The notes beneath the pieces are model-generated. The model had not been told where the DNA came from, ran no database searches, and worked only from the letters and a program-made list of their open reading frames with translations. Below, piece after piece: positions 1 through 8,153 of a DNA stretch of 16,691 nt. The stretch comes from an uncultured Micrococcales bacterium (GTDB lineage: Bacteria; Actinomycetota; Actinomycetes; S36-B12; UBA10799): contig CALFYG010000293.1 in the NCBI GenBank assembly GCA_937952095.1, forward strand, positions 1-16,691, written 5' to 3'. Every line of letters begins with the position of its first letter. The stretch's first letter is position 1. Made by a program: the position numbers and the translations under genes.

Positions 1-947
1 TGGTGCGGCACGTCGACTCGGTCGAGGAATGCACCGATCTCGGCGAGGCGGATCGGCAGCGCCTGGCGCCGCTGCTGCCCACATTGCTCACTGCCGCGAA
101 GGTCCTGACCTGTGATGGGGACGCGACCCGCAAGACACTGTGGCGCCTGCATGACGGGTCGTTGGTCGAGTCGGTCCTGATGCGGTACCCGAAGCGGATC
201 ACGTTGTGCCTGTCCTCGCAGGCCGGCTGTGGGATGGCGTGCCCGTTCTGCGCCACCGGCCAGGGCGGTCTGCAGCGCAACCTGAGCACCGCCGAGATCC
301 TCGAACAGGTCCGGGTCGCCGCGCGTGACGCGCAGAGCGGTGTGCTGGGCCGTCCCGGCCGACTGTCCAACATCGTGTTCATGGGGATGGGCGAACCCCT
401 CGCGAACTACAACGCCGTGATCGCCGCTGTGCGCCGGATGATCGCCGATCCCCCGGAGGGCTTCGGCATGAGTGCGCGCGGGATCACGGTCTCGACGGTC
501 GGGCTGGTACCGCAGATCCGCAAGCTCGCGGCGGAGGACCTTCCGATCACGCTGGCACTGTCGTTGCATGCGCCGGACGATGAACTGCGCAACACGCTCG
601 TGCCCATCAACACCCGGTGGGACGTCGCAGAGGTACTCGACGCCGTGTGGGAGTACACGAATCGCACGCGTCGACGGATCAGCATCGAGTACGCGCTGAT
701 CAAGGACATCAACGACCAGGATTGGCGCGCCGACCTGCTGGGGGATCTGCTGCGCGGGCGCCTCGCACACGTCAACGTGATCCCGCTCAATCCCACGCCC
801 GGCAGCATCTGGACGGCGTCCACCCGTGAGCAGGAGGAGTCCTTCGTCGAGCACCTGCGTGCGAAGGGTGTGGCGGTCACGGTGCGGGACACCCGTGGCC
901 GCGAGATCGATGGCGCCTGCGGCCAGTTGGCGGCGACGGAGGCGTAG
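1..947 (+). CDS. rlmN: 23S rRNA/tRNA adenine-C2 methyltransferase RlmN, 5'-truncated by the window edge
   Basis: Radical-SAM enzyme that methylates C2 of A2503 in 23S rRNA and, in studied family members, of A37 in some tRNAs. The visible 314 codons (first full codon at position 3) hold the radical-SAM cluster motif CGMACPFC, with cysteines at visible residues 76, 80 and 83. The two further cysteines of the RlmN mechanism also align. C69, seven residues before the cluster, matches E. coli C118. C306 in DGACGQL matches E. coli C355. The GTG at position 3 is probably not the true start: the sequence opens inside the N-terminal accessory domain, and relatives have roughly 50 more residues. The TAG stop abuts the dxr ATG with no gap, so the two are probably co-transcribed and translationally coupled. 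Family assignment is secure; only the 5' end is missing. Confidence 0.95.
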   Translation, partial: VRHVDSVEECTDLGEADRQRLAPLLPTLLTAAKVLTCDGDATRKTLWRLHDGSLVESVLMRYPKRITLCLSSQAGCGMACPFCATGQGGLQRNLSTAEILEQVRVAARDAQSGVLGRPGRLSNIVFMGMGEPLANYNAVIAAVRRMIADPPEGFGMSARGITVSTVGLVPQIRKLAAEDLPITLALSLHAPDDELRNTLVPINTRWDVAEVLDAVWEYTNRTRRRISIEYALIKDINDQDWRADLLGDLLRGRLAHVNVIPLNPTPGSIWTASTREQEESFVEHLRAKGVAVTVRDTRGREIDGACGQLAATEA

Positions 948-2099
948 ATGCGCGACATCGTCATCCTCGGCAGCACCGGATCGATCGGCACTCAGGCCCT
1001 CGACGTCGTGGCGCGCAACCCCGATCGGTTCCGGGTCGTCGGTCTTGCCGCCGGCGGTTCGGATCCGGGACTGCTGCGTTCACAGGTCCAGCAGTTCGCC
1101 GTGCCGCACGTCGCCATCGCCGACGATTCGGCCGCCGACGCGCTCACCGGTCTGGGCGCGACAGTGCATGCGGGTCCGGATGCGGCCACCGAGGTGGCCG
1201 GCCTTCCGGCCCACACGGTCCTCAACGGCATCACCGGAGCAGTGGGACTGCGCCCGACGCTGGCCGCGCTCGAAGCCGGCAGCGTGCTGGCCCTGGCCAA
1301 CAAGGAGTCGCTGATCATCGGAGGGGAGGTGGTCACCTCGGCGGCGGCACCTGGCCAGATCGTGCCCGTGGACAGCGAACACTCCGCCCTCGCGCAGTGC
1401 CTGCGCGGTGGCCGCCGTGACGAGGTGCGCAGACTGATCCTCACGGCCAGCGGGGGGCCTTTCCGCGGACGGACACGCGAGGAACTGGCGGGAGTCACCG
1501 TGCAGGAGGCCCTGGCCCATCCGACCTGGGACATGGGGCCCGTGGTCACGATCAACTCGGCCTCGTTGATGAACAAGGGTCTCGAACTCATCGAGGCCCA
1601 CCTGCTGTTCGACGTGCCCCTCGAGCGGATCGACGTGGTCGTCCATCCGCAATCGGTCGTGCATTCCATGGTCGAGTTCGTCGACGGCAGCACCATCGCG
1701 CAGGCAAGCCCACCCGACATGCGACTTCCGATCGCCTTGGGGATGGCGTGGCCCGACCGGGTTCCCGACGCGGCACCGGGATGCGACTGGACGCGAGCGG
1801 CGATCTGGGAGTTCTTCCCACTGGACGACGACGCCTTCCCTGCGGTCCGCCTCGCCGCCCGGGCCGCCCGGGCCGGGGGTGTGGCGCCGGCGGTTCTCAA
1901 CGCCGCCAACGAAGAGGCAGTGGACGCGTTCCGTAAGGGGCGGATCGGCTTCATCGCTATCAGCGAAACGGTCGAACGGGTATTGGCGGCCGCCCCGTCT
2001 GGCGCGCACCAGGGGAACCGGGTGACACTGGAAGACGTCTTGGAAGCAGACGCCTGGGCACGGCGACACGCAGTCACCGTGATGGAGGAGGATTCATGA
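948..2099 (+). CDS. dxr: 1-deoxy-D-xylulose 5-phosphate reductoisomerase
   Basis: Converts 1-deoxy-D-xylulose 5-phosphate to 2-C-methyl-D-erythritol 4-phosphate with NADPH, the committed step of the MEP isoprenoid pathway, in the cytoplasm. The 383-residue length is normal for the family. The N-terminal Rossmann fold starts with GSTGSIG (residues 8-14). NKES lies at 118-121. The metal ligands fall at D142 and E144 (VDSEHSAL) and E213 (MNKGLELIEA), matching D150, E152 and E231 of the E. coli enzyme. LTASGGPFRG and HPQSVVHSMVEF are also typical. A GGAGG at 938-942, five bases before the ATG, is a good ribosome binding site. The start directly follows the rlmN stop, and the gene overlaps rseP by 4 bp (ATGA). 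A second MEP-pathway gene, ispG, lies two genes downstream. Confidence 0.97.
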   Translation: MRDIVILGSTGSIGTQALDVVARNPDRFRVVGLAAGGSDPGLLRSQVQQFAVPHVAIADDSAADALTGLGATVHAGPDAATEVAGLPAHTVLNGITGAVGLRPTLAALEAGSVLALANKESLIIGGEVVTSAAAPGQIVPVDSEHSALAQCLRGGRRDEVRRLILTASGGPFRGRTREELAGVTVQEALAHPTWDMGPVVTINSASLMNKGLELIEAHLLFDVPLERIDVVVHPQSVVHSMVEFVDGSTIAQASPPDMRLPIALGMAWPDRVPDAAPGCDWTRAAIWEFFPLDDDAFPAVRLAARAARAGGVAPAVLNAANEEAVDAFRKGRIGFIAISETVERVLAAAPSGAHQGNRVTLEDVLEADAWARRHAVTVMEEDS

Positions 2100-3370
2100 C
2101 CCTGGTCGGGATCATTGCGCTGGTCATCGCGCTGGTGATCTCGATCGCCCTGCACGAACTCGGCCACATGGTTCCGGCCAAGAAGTTCGGCGTGAAGGTC
2201 ACTCAGTACATGATCGGCTTCGGCCCCACTCTCTGGTCGAAGAAGAAGGGTGACACCGAATACGGCGTGAAGGGTTTCCTCCTCGGTGGGTACATCCGCA
2301 TGATCGGGATGTTCCCGCCTGGCCCGGATGGCCAGATCAAGGCCAACAGCACCGGCCGTCTCGGCACCCTGATCGAACAAGCTCGCGCCGAATCCGCGGC
2401 GGAGATCGTGGAGCCGGGGGACGAGAAGCGCACGTTCTACGCGCTGCCTGTGCGGCAGAAGCTCGTGGTCATGCTCGGTGGACCGTTCATGAACCTGGTG
2501 CTGGCGGTCGTCCTGTTCACGATCGTGTTCGCCGGTTTCGGGACTCCGACACCCACGACCACGGTGAACACCGTGACCGCTTGTGTGCCGTCCGCGCAGG
2601 ATCCCGAAGGGACGTGTGCCGGCGGAACGGGTCAGCCGACCGGAGCGGCCGCTGCTGGTCTGCAGCCGGGCGACCAGATCGTTGCCTGGGATGCGGCACC
2701 GGTGTCGCAGTGGCCGGAACTCAGCCAGGCGATCCGGGCCTCCGCGCCCGGTGACCACGAGGTGACGATCGTCCGCGACGGGCAGCAGACCACCGTGGAT
2801 GTGCCGCTCACAGCTGTCGATGGCACTCTGCTCGGAGAGTCCGGACAGCGCGGTTTCCTCGGGGTGTCACCGGTGGTGGAGTTGCAGCCCATGCCGGTCA
2901 CCGCCGTGCCGGGACAGATGTGGGACATCTCGATCCGGTCGGCGCAGGCCTTGGTCTCCTTCCCCGCGAAGATGGTCGGTCTCACGCAGGCGGCGTTCAC
3001 GGACGCGGCCCGTGATCCGGAAGGCCCGGTCGGTGTGGTGGGCGTGTCGCGCCTCAGCGGTGAGGTGGCGGCCGCGGACGCCCCGCCGAGTTGGCGTGTG
3101 GCCCAGTTCCTGGCCATCGTGGCGTCGCTGAACCTGTTCTTGTTCCTGTTCAACCTGCTGCCGATCCTGCCGCTGGACGGCGGCCATGTGGCCGGTGCCC
3201 TGTACGAGGGCGCCAGGCGCAAGGTCGCCCGCTGGCAGGGCCGGCCCGATCCCGGCCCTGTCGATGTCGCGCGGATGTTGCCGGTGGCCTACACGGTGGC
3301 GATGGTGTTGATCGTGATGAGCGTCATCATCTTGTGGGCCGACATCGTCAAACCCATCCGGCTCGGCTGA
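2096..3370 (+). CDS. rseP: RseP/Rip1-type site-2 intramembrane zinc metalloprotease
   Basis: Multi-pass membrane protease (M50 family) that cleaves transmembrane substrates such as anti-sigma factors inside the membrane; the mycobacterial relative is called Rip1. The zinc motif HELGH is at residues 20-24, in the first membrane segment. A hydrophobic segment lies at about 120-143. A PDZ domain covers about 172-235 (GLQPGDQIVAWDAAPVSQW). The second active-site motif NLLPILPLDGG has its Asp at 361, and a last membrane segment runs from about 397 to 418. The 424-residue length fits. The ATG overlaps the dxr stop, with a strong purine-rich ribosome binding site at 2084-2092 (GGAGGAGGA). Its place between dxr and ispG is conserved in actinobacteria. 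Its substrate in this organism cannot be told from the window. Confidence 0.95.
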   Translation: MTLVGIIALVIALVISIALHELGHMVPAKKFGVKVTQYMIGFGPTLWSKKKGDTEYGVKGFLLGGYIRMIGMFPPGPDGQIKANSTGRLGTLIEQARAESAAEIVEPGDEKRTFYALPVRQKLVVMLGGPFMNLVLAVVLFTIVFAGFGTPTPTTTVNTVTACVPSAQDPEGTCAGGTGQPTGAAAAGLQPGDQIVAWDAAPVSQWPELSQAIRASAPGDHEVTIVRDGQQTTVDVPLTAVDGTLLGESGQRGFLGVSPVVELQPMPVTAVPGQMWDISIRSAQALVSFPAKMVGLTQAAFTDAARDPEGPVGVVGVSRLSGEVAAADAPPSWRVAQFLAIVASLNLFLFLFNLLPILPLDGGHVAGALYEGARRKVARWQGRPDPGPVDVARMLPVAYTVAMVLIVMSVIILWADIVKPIRLG

Positions 3371-3412
3371 GCCGGTGACCTCCACGCCGGTCGCGCCGCC
3401 CGGGGCATGAGG

Positions 3413-3425
3413 GATACTTGAGTCA
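3413..3425 (+). promoter_or_regulatory. Leaderless-type promoter of ispG (-10 GATACT)
   Basis: GATACT at 3413-3418 is followed by exactly six bases and then the ispG ATG at 3425. With usual sigma-70-type spacing (-12 to -7), transcription would start on the A of the ATG. No purine-rich ribosome binding site precedes the ATG, which agrees with a leaderless message. No convincing -35 is seen at the right distance. The first hexamer base is G rather than the consensus T, so this is a moderate call. Confidence 0.5.
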
Positions 3426-4579
3426 TGACCGTTTCGTTGGGCATGCCTGCCGGGCCGCCGCCGGTTCTGGCTGAACGCAGGCACACACGCAAGATCACGC
3501 TGCGACACCCGCACCACCCTGTCGAGGTGGGTGGGGACGCCCCGATCAGCGTGCAGTCGATGACGACCACCGTGACCGCCGACGTCAACGCCACGCTCCA
3601 GCAGATCGCCGAGTTGACCACGGCCGGCTGCCAGGTGGTCCGCGTCGCGGTACCGAGTCAGGATGACGCCGAGGCGCTGCCGCTGATCGCGAAGAAGGCA
3701 GACATCCCAGTCATCGCCGACATCCACTTCCAACCCAAGTACGTCTTCGCCGCCATCGACGCCGGCTGCGCCGGTGTCCGTGTGAACCCTGGCAATATCA
3801 AGGCTTTCGACGACCGGGTCGGGGAGATCGCGAAAGCTGCCAAGGACGCGGGGATCCCGATCCGCATCGGTGTCAACGCCGGCTCGCTGGACAAGCGCCT
3901 GCTCGAGAAGTACGGCAAGGCCACGCCGGAGGCTCTGGCAGAGAGTGCCTTGTGGGAGGCGTCCCTGTTCGAGGAGCACGACTTCCGGGACATCAAGATC
4001 TCCGTGAAGCACCACGACCCGGTCGTCATGGTGCAGGCCTACCGGCAACTGGCCGCGGCCTGCGACTACCCGTTGCATCTCGGCGTGACGGAAGCCGGCC
4101 CCGCGTTCCAAGGCACCATCAAGTCCGCCGTGGCATTCGGGGCTCTGCTCAGCGAGGGGATCGGGGACACGATCCGCGTCTCGCTGTCCGCGCCGCCGGT
4201 GGAGGAGGTCAAGGTCGGCCTGCAGATACTCGAGTCGTTGAACCTGCGCCAGCGCGGGCTCGAGATCGTGTCGTGTCCCAGCTGTGGACGCGCACAGGTC
4301 GACGTGTACACGCTTGCGGAGCAGGTGACCGCCGGCCTGCAGGGGCTCGAGGTGCCGCTGCGGGTCGCCGTGATGGGCTGCGTCGTCAACGGTCCTGGGG
4401 AGGCCCGGGAGGCAGACCTCGGAGTGGCCAGCGGCAACGGCAAGGGACAGATCTTCGTCAAGGGTGAGGTCATCAAGACCGTCCCCGAGGCCGCCATCGT
4501 CGAGACCTTGATCGAGGAGGCCATGCGGCTCGCCGAGTCCATGGAGGCCGCCGGCGAGCCGAGCGTCTCGGTCGGGTGA
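3425..4579 (+). CDS. ispG: 4-hydroxy-3-methylbut-2-en-1-yl diphosphate synthase (flavodoxin/ferredoxin-dependent)
   Basis: Iron-sulfur enzyme (also called GcpE) that reductively converts 2-C-methylerythritol 2,4-cyclodiphosphate to HMBPP, the penultimate step of the MEP pathway. An N-terminal TIM barrel carries SVQSMTTT, ADIHFQPKY and GVRVNPGNI. The C-terminal Fe-S domain has SCPSCGR with C284 and C287, and MGCVVNGPGEA with C319 and E326. These match C270, C273, C305 and E312 of E. coli IspG with a constant 14-residue shift, so all [4Fe-4S] ligands are present. The start MTVSLGMP resembles mycobacterial IspG as I remember it, which supports ATG 3425. A 54-bp gap separates it from rseP and contains its own promoter candidate. 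The stop overlaps the GTG of the next gene (GTGA). Confidence 0.97.
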   Translation: MTVSLGMPAGPPPVLAERRHTRKITLRHPHHPVEVGGDAPISVQSMTTTVTADVNATLQQIAELTTAGCQVVRVAVPSQDDAEALPLIAKKADIPVIADIHFQPKYVFAAIDAGCAGVRVNPGNIKAFDDRVGEIAKAAKDAGIPIRIGVNAGSLDKRLLEKYGKATPEALAESALWEASLFEEHDFRDIKISVKHHDPVVMVQAYRQLAAACDYPLHLGVTEAGPAFQGTIKSAVAFGALLSEGIGDTIRVSLSAPPVEEVKVGLQILESLNLRQRGLEIVSCPSCGRAQVDVYTLAEQVTAGLQGLEVPLRVAVMGCVVNGPGEAREADLGVASGNGKGQIFVKGEVIKTVPEAAIVETLIEEAMRLAESMEAAGEPSVSVG

Positions 4580-5409
4580 CCGGCTCGGTCCGCCTACTGT
4601 CGGGGCGGGAGGCTCCGCAACTACGTCAGTTGTTGCTGACAGATCCCGTTGCCTACGCGATGGTGCTGGAGCGTACGGCGATCATCGGGGTGGGTGCGGC
4701 ACTCGGGGCCGAGGTGTGGGGATGGTTCCCGGACGAGGAACTCGAGGCAGCTCTCTACTTAGGGGCCAACGTGGTGCCCATCAATGCCGATGACAAGGCG
4801 GTGGCTGCGTTGGCCAGCCGCGCACGCCTCACCCCCCGTCGCTGCTCGTCGATCGTCGGTCCGGCCCGGTCGGTGTTGGACTTCTACGAGGCCGTTCGCC
4901 CGGCGTGGGGGGACAGCCGGGATGTCCGGCCGCATCAGCCGATGCTTGCGATGAACGGACAGCCGCGGGTCGCGCCGGATCCCCGATTGCGCGCCGCCGT
5001 GATGGACGACATCGACGTCCTTTTCCCGGCGTGCGTGGCCATGTTCACCGAGGAGTTGGGGATCAGTCCGCTGGTGCCCGACGGTGGCGCTGCCTACCGT
5101 CGGCGCGTGGCCACCCTCATCCAGCAGGGGCGGGCGCTGGTGGTGATCGAGGACGACCAGGTCCTGTTCAAGGCCGAGGTGGGAGTGGTGGCCCAGGATG
5201 TCGCGCAGATCCAGGGGGTCTGGGTCGACCCCGAACACCGTGGTCGCCACGTGAGTGAACCCTGCATGGCAGCGGTTGTCGAGTTGACGCGGCTGCGTCA
5301 TGCACCGGTGGTCAGCCTGTACGTGAACGATTTCAACCAGCCTGCCTTGGCGTCGTACCGCAAGGTCGGCTTCGAGCAGGTGGGGGAGTTCGCCACGGTC
5401 TTGTTCTGA
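4576..5409 (+). CDS. GNAT-family N-acetyltransferase with N-terminal DUF4081-like domain
   Basis: A 277-residue protein at the position where actinobacteria usually have a GNAT acetyltransferase after ispG (Rv2867c in M. tuberculosis, by memory). The N-terminal half (about 1-125) resembles the DUF4081 domain found in this group, with LGAEVWGWF and SIVGPARSVLDFYEAV. The C-terminal half (about 140-277) is GNAT-like: a beta strand QIQGVWVDPEHRGR ending in the acetyl-CoA loop, then VSLYVNDFNQPALASYRKVGFEQVGEFATVLF, the typical last strands. The acetyl-CoA loop is unusual. RGRHVSEP (residues 222-229) has His and Ser where R/Q-x-x-G-x-G/A would have Gly and Gly/Ala. The GTG start overlaps the ispG stop by 4 bp and has only a weak ribosome binding site, which suggests coupling. 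The substrate is unknown. Confidence 0.85.
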   Translation: MTGSVRLLSGREAPQLRQLLLTDPVAYAMVLERTAIIGVGAALGAEVWGWFPDEELEAALYLGANVVPINADDKAVAALASRARLTPRRCSSIVGPARSVLDFYEAVRPAWGDSRDVRPHQPMLAMNGQPRVAPDPRLRAAVMDDIDVLFPACVAMFTEELGISPLVPDGGAAYRRRVATLIQQGRALVVIEDDQVLFKAEVGVVAQDVAQIQGVWVDPEHRGRHVSEPCMAAVVELTRLRHAPVVSLYVNDFNQPALASYRKVGFEQVGEFATVLF

Positions 5410-5437
5410 GAACCTGAACCGCGACTCAGCCGTCAAC

Positions 5438-5476
5438 GTGTCAAGATCTGTTGATCCAGTGACCAGATCTTCACAT
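5438..5476. terminator. Hairpin between convergent genes, candidate bidirectional terminator
   Basis: AAGATCTG (5443-5450) and CAGATCTT (5464-5471) are perfect inverted repeats around a 13-base loop. Beyond one C/C mismatch the pairing goes on for four more bases (5438-5441 with 5473-5476, one G-T wobble). The hairpin sits between the stop codons of the GNAT gene (plus) and the GH31 gene (minus), the expected place for a shared terminator. There is no clear T-tract, as is common in high-GC actinobacteria. Confidence 0.45.
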
Positions 5477-5498
5477 CATCAGGAGACGCACGACCTTC

Positions 5499-8099
5499 TC
5501 AGCCGGAGGTGAGTCCGGCGCCCTGCAGGGCCGACACGATCTGGTCGCCCACCGGGTCGCCGACCTCTACGAACGCCGCCGGGGTGCCGATGGGCGCGTC
5601 AACAGTCACGCTTGTGTCGCCCTGGTACACGGCCCCTGTGAGAACGTGCTTCCACGTTCCCGGCGGGAAGGTCACCGACACCGAGGTGGCGTTCTCCTTC
5701 AGGACCGGCGCCATCAACAGGTGGTCGCCGAGGAAGAACTGCAAGTCCTTCTCCGCCGCCTTCGTGCCGGGGTGCACGAGCCAGCCGTGCCGCATCGCAG
5801 GGATCCCGGTCGCCACCGCCTCGTCGATCACTGTTCTGCGGTAGTCGTACAGCGCCGCGTAGATCTGCGACGCGCGGGCGAACTGGGCGCGGGTCGTGGG
5901 GGTGTCGTAGACCTGCTGGTTCATGCTCGGCCGGTTCGTCTCATGGGTCCGCATCACCACGCCGAACGCTTGCATCTCGGCCCACCTGGCGTTGAGGTCC
6001 GGGGGCCGGATGAAGTTCGTGACGGCGGCATTGATGCTGGTGTACCCGCCGATGTCGCTGTGCCACAGGGGAGCACCCGACACCCCGCCTGCCAGCATCC
6101 CCTGCACAGCGTTGGCCATGCCGTCTTCGATCGCGTAGTTGACCATCTGGTCACCGGCCCACATCAAGGGCACGCTCTTCGGCGAGCCCAAGTAGCTGGA
6201 CCGGAAGAAGGCCACGCAGTCCGGCACGCCACCGCGTTTGCACGCCTCCTTCACCGTGTCCGCCCACAGTTGCGGCCAACGGTTGTGCTGCTTGCCAGCG
6301 CTGCCGGTGTTTAGCACGCTGTCGAACGGTGTGTACTCGGCGAAGTCCGCCATGAACCCGGTCGCGCCGACCCCGATCACCTGCTCGGCGATGACATCCG
6401 CGAACCAGTCACGGGCCGCCGGATTCGTCAGATCGACCAATGCCGTCGGGAACCCGATGGTTTCCACCACATAGGTGTCGCCCACCTGGTTCTTGACCAG
6501 GAAGCCCTTCTCCTCGGCCTCCTTGTACAGGTTGCGGATCGGCACCCCGTCGACCTCGTCCTGGTTGATGACGAACGGGTTGACGTAGGTGAGCACGTCG
6601 ATGTCCTGGGCTTTGAAGTCGGCCACCATCTGATCCCACCCCGGGTACCAGGCGGTGTTCAGTTGCCAGGTCCACCACAGCTGCTGGCCGAAGCTCGTGA
6701 CGCGTTTGCCCACCCAGTCCTGCAGCCAGACCGCATCCACCTTCGTGCCGGCCGCCTGCATCTCGGCCACCACCTGCCGCACTTTGTCCGTGCCGCCCTG
6801 CAGTCCCAGGACTGCGCCCTTTTGCACCGAGGTGGACAGCGGCGGGCGGGAGACCCCGGCCCCGCGTGCAGCCAGAAGGTCCTTGGGAGTGCCTCGGGCG
6901 ATCACCTCGGCCCGCATCGTGTCCGCGAAGGACTCCAGTGAGATCTGCTTGGCCCGCCTCGTGTCCGCGATGGAGAAGGCCCCGCTGGTCCTGGTGTCCG
7001 CGAGTGCGAAGGAACGGTTCTGCTCCGTGACGTAGGTGGGCCAGCCGCCGTAGGTCGTCTTCAGGTTCCCGGCGCCCCATGTCGCCTGGTCCACAGCCCC
7101 GGCTGCGGGCATCTGGCCACGGGTCACACCTTGCTCCTGCACGAGGATCGGAAGCACCTGGCCGGACAGGTCGAAGCCTTGGTACTGGTTGCCGAAGCCG
7201 TGCACGGCCTTGTCCGAGCCACGGCCGGAGGTGAGCTGGATGCTGTTGACGGAGACATCCGACTTCTTGTCGTTGAAGCTCACATCCATCTGCAGGACCG
7301 CGACATCCGGCGTGCGTTGAACTGCCTGCATCGTCAAGGTGTAGTAGGCCTTCTTGCCGTTCCCCTTGACTGTGCCTTTGATCCGCACGGCGTCGCCGGA
7401 CTTCGCGACCGATGAGACGGTCTGATCCACGAGTTCCGCGCCGCGCTTGATCTGGGCCCAATAGGCGCCGGCAGTGGAGCGCTGGAACCACCGCAGCGTG
7501 CTGCGGGTGGCGGCCAGGAAGGCCTTGTTCGGGGCGCTTTCCCAGGCGGTCCTGCCGGCACCGTCGGTCACGGTCACGCCGTTCTTGCCGACGCTGACAC
7601 GGAACTCGCCGGTGGTTGCGGTGGATGTCTTCTTCACACTCAGCGAACCCGGCTTGATCGGGTCGAGCTTCTCCTCCGGGGGGTCACCGAAGGCGGGGTA
7701 ACTTGCCTTGAGCGACTTCGAGGAACTCGTCGCCGCGGCGCGCTTCTTCGTCTCGGCGACCACGGCGCGGACCTTCCAGTCGCCGCTCTTGTATGTGGTG
7801 AACGAGGTCGAGAGTTTGCCCGACGAGTTCGTCTTTGCCTTCTTGACCGTCTCCCAGGTGTTCGTCTTCGACCGGGTCTGGATCCGGACGGTGCGCTTGC
7901 CCGCCGGTGTCACGGTCACCTTCGCCGAGACGGTGTCCGCGACGGTGGTCTTCGTGGCACCGACTTTGAGGGTGACCGACGTCTTGGACTTCTTCGCCGC
8001 CGCGGTGGCGGCGAGGTCGGAGTCCGCCTGTGCGGCCTGGGCAGGCACGAGAAGAGTTGACGCAAGGGCGCTGGAGACAAGAGGTGCTGCGATCCGCAT
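5499..8099 (-). CDS. Secreted GH31 alpha-glycosidase, sulfoquinovosidase (YihQ)-like, with N-terminal Ig-like domain
   Basis: An 866-residue protein, longer than E. coli YihQ (about 678). Residues 1-25 are a signal peptide (MRIAAPLVSSALASTLLVP, then AQAAQA). A Lys/Thr-rich domain at about 35-130 looks like an Ig-like beta-sandwich (TVTPAGKRTVRIQTRS). The GH31 part starts near 150. Its motifs follow YihQ closely: GLQGGTD (Q434), VWLQDWVGKR (Q460), SFGQQLWW, GFMADFAEYTP with nucleophile D585, LMWAGDQ with acid/base D650, HSDIGGY (Y686) and MRTHETNRP. The sulfonate-binding Arg301 of YihQ is replaced by Gln473, so the true substrate is uncertain; it is probably an alpha-glycoside acted on outside the membrane. 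ATG 8099 is chosen because it begins the signal peptide; an in-frame GTG lies at 8108. The frame stays open to 8699 antisense to proS, but that part is not signal-peptide-like. The gene looks like an accessory insertion between GNAT and proS. Confidence 0.88.
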   Translation of the reverse strand: MRIAAPLVSSALASTLLVPAQAAQADSDLAATAAAKKSKTSVTLKVGATKTTVADTVSAKVTVTPAGKRTVRIQTRSKTNTWETVKKAKTNSSGKLSTSFTTYKSGDWKVRAVVAETKKRAAATSSSKSLKASYPAFGDPPEEKLDPIKPGSLSVKKTSTATTGEFRVSVGKNGVTVTDGAGRTAWESAPNKAFLAATRSTLRWFQRSTAGAYWAQIKRGAELVDQTVSSVAKSGDAVRIKGTVKGNGKKAYYTLTMQAVQRTPDVAVLQMDVSFNDKKSDVSVNSIQLTSGRGSDKAVHGFGNQYQGFDLSGQVLPILVQEQGVTRGQMPAAGAVDQATWGAGNLKTTYGGWPTYVTEQNRSFALADTRTSGAFSIADTRRAKQISLESFADTMRAEVIARGTPKDLLAARGAGVSRPPLSTSVQKGAVLGLQGGTDKVRQVVAEMQAAGTKVDAVWLQDWVGKRVTSFGQQLWWTWQLNTAWYPGWDQMVADFKAQDIDVLTYVNPFVINQDEVDGVPIRNLYKEAEEKGFLVKNQVGDTYVVETIGFPTALVDLTNPAARDWFADVIAEQVIGVGATGFMADFAEYTPFDSVLNTGSAGKQHNRWPQLWADTVKEACKRGGVPDCVAFFRSSYLGSPKSVPLMWAGDQMVNYAIEDGMANAVQGMLAGGVSGAPLWHSDIGGYTSINAAVTNFIRPPDLNARWAEMQAFGVVMRTHETNRPSMNQQVYDTPTTRAQFARASQIYAALYDYRRTVIDEAVATGIPAMRHGWLVHPGTKAAEKDLQFFLGDHLLMAPVLKENATSVSVTFPPGTWKHVLTGAVYQGDTSVTVDAPIGTPAAFVEVGDPVGDQIVSALQGAGLTSG

Positions 8100-8112
8100 G
8101 CATCTCACGGTA
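8097..8112 (-). promoter_or_regulatory. Candidate near-leaderless promoter of the GH31 gene (-10 TACCGT)
   Basis: Read on the minus strand, TACCGT (8112-8107) is followed by seven bases and the ATG at 8099. A start point 7 bases past the hexamer would leave at most a one-base leader. No Shine-Dalgarno sequence is seen, and no clear -35. The hexamer fits TANNNT, but this is a weak pattern on its own. Confidence 0.35.
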
Positions 8113-8153
8113 GATGCCGACGGGCGCCGGACGCACGGGTTCCCCTGGTTGTC

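Noticed and set aside
3..5. GTG at position 3 as the rlmN start
   Set aside because: The sequence begins within the N-terminal RlmN domain, so the real start lies before the window.
992..2758. A 588-codon open frame antisense to dxr and rseP
   Set aside because: It spans two well-identified genes on the other strand and has low-complexity Arg/Ser-rich content typical of shadow frames.
2867..4111. A 414-codon open frame antisense to rseP and ispG
   Set aside because: It crosses a gene boundary and a promoter and is His/Arg/Asp-rich without any family motif.
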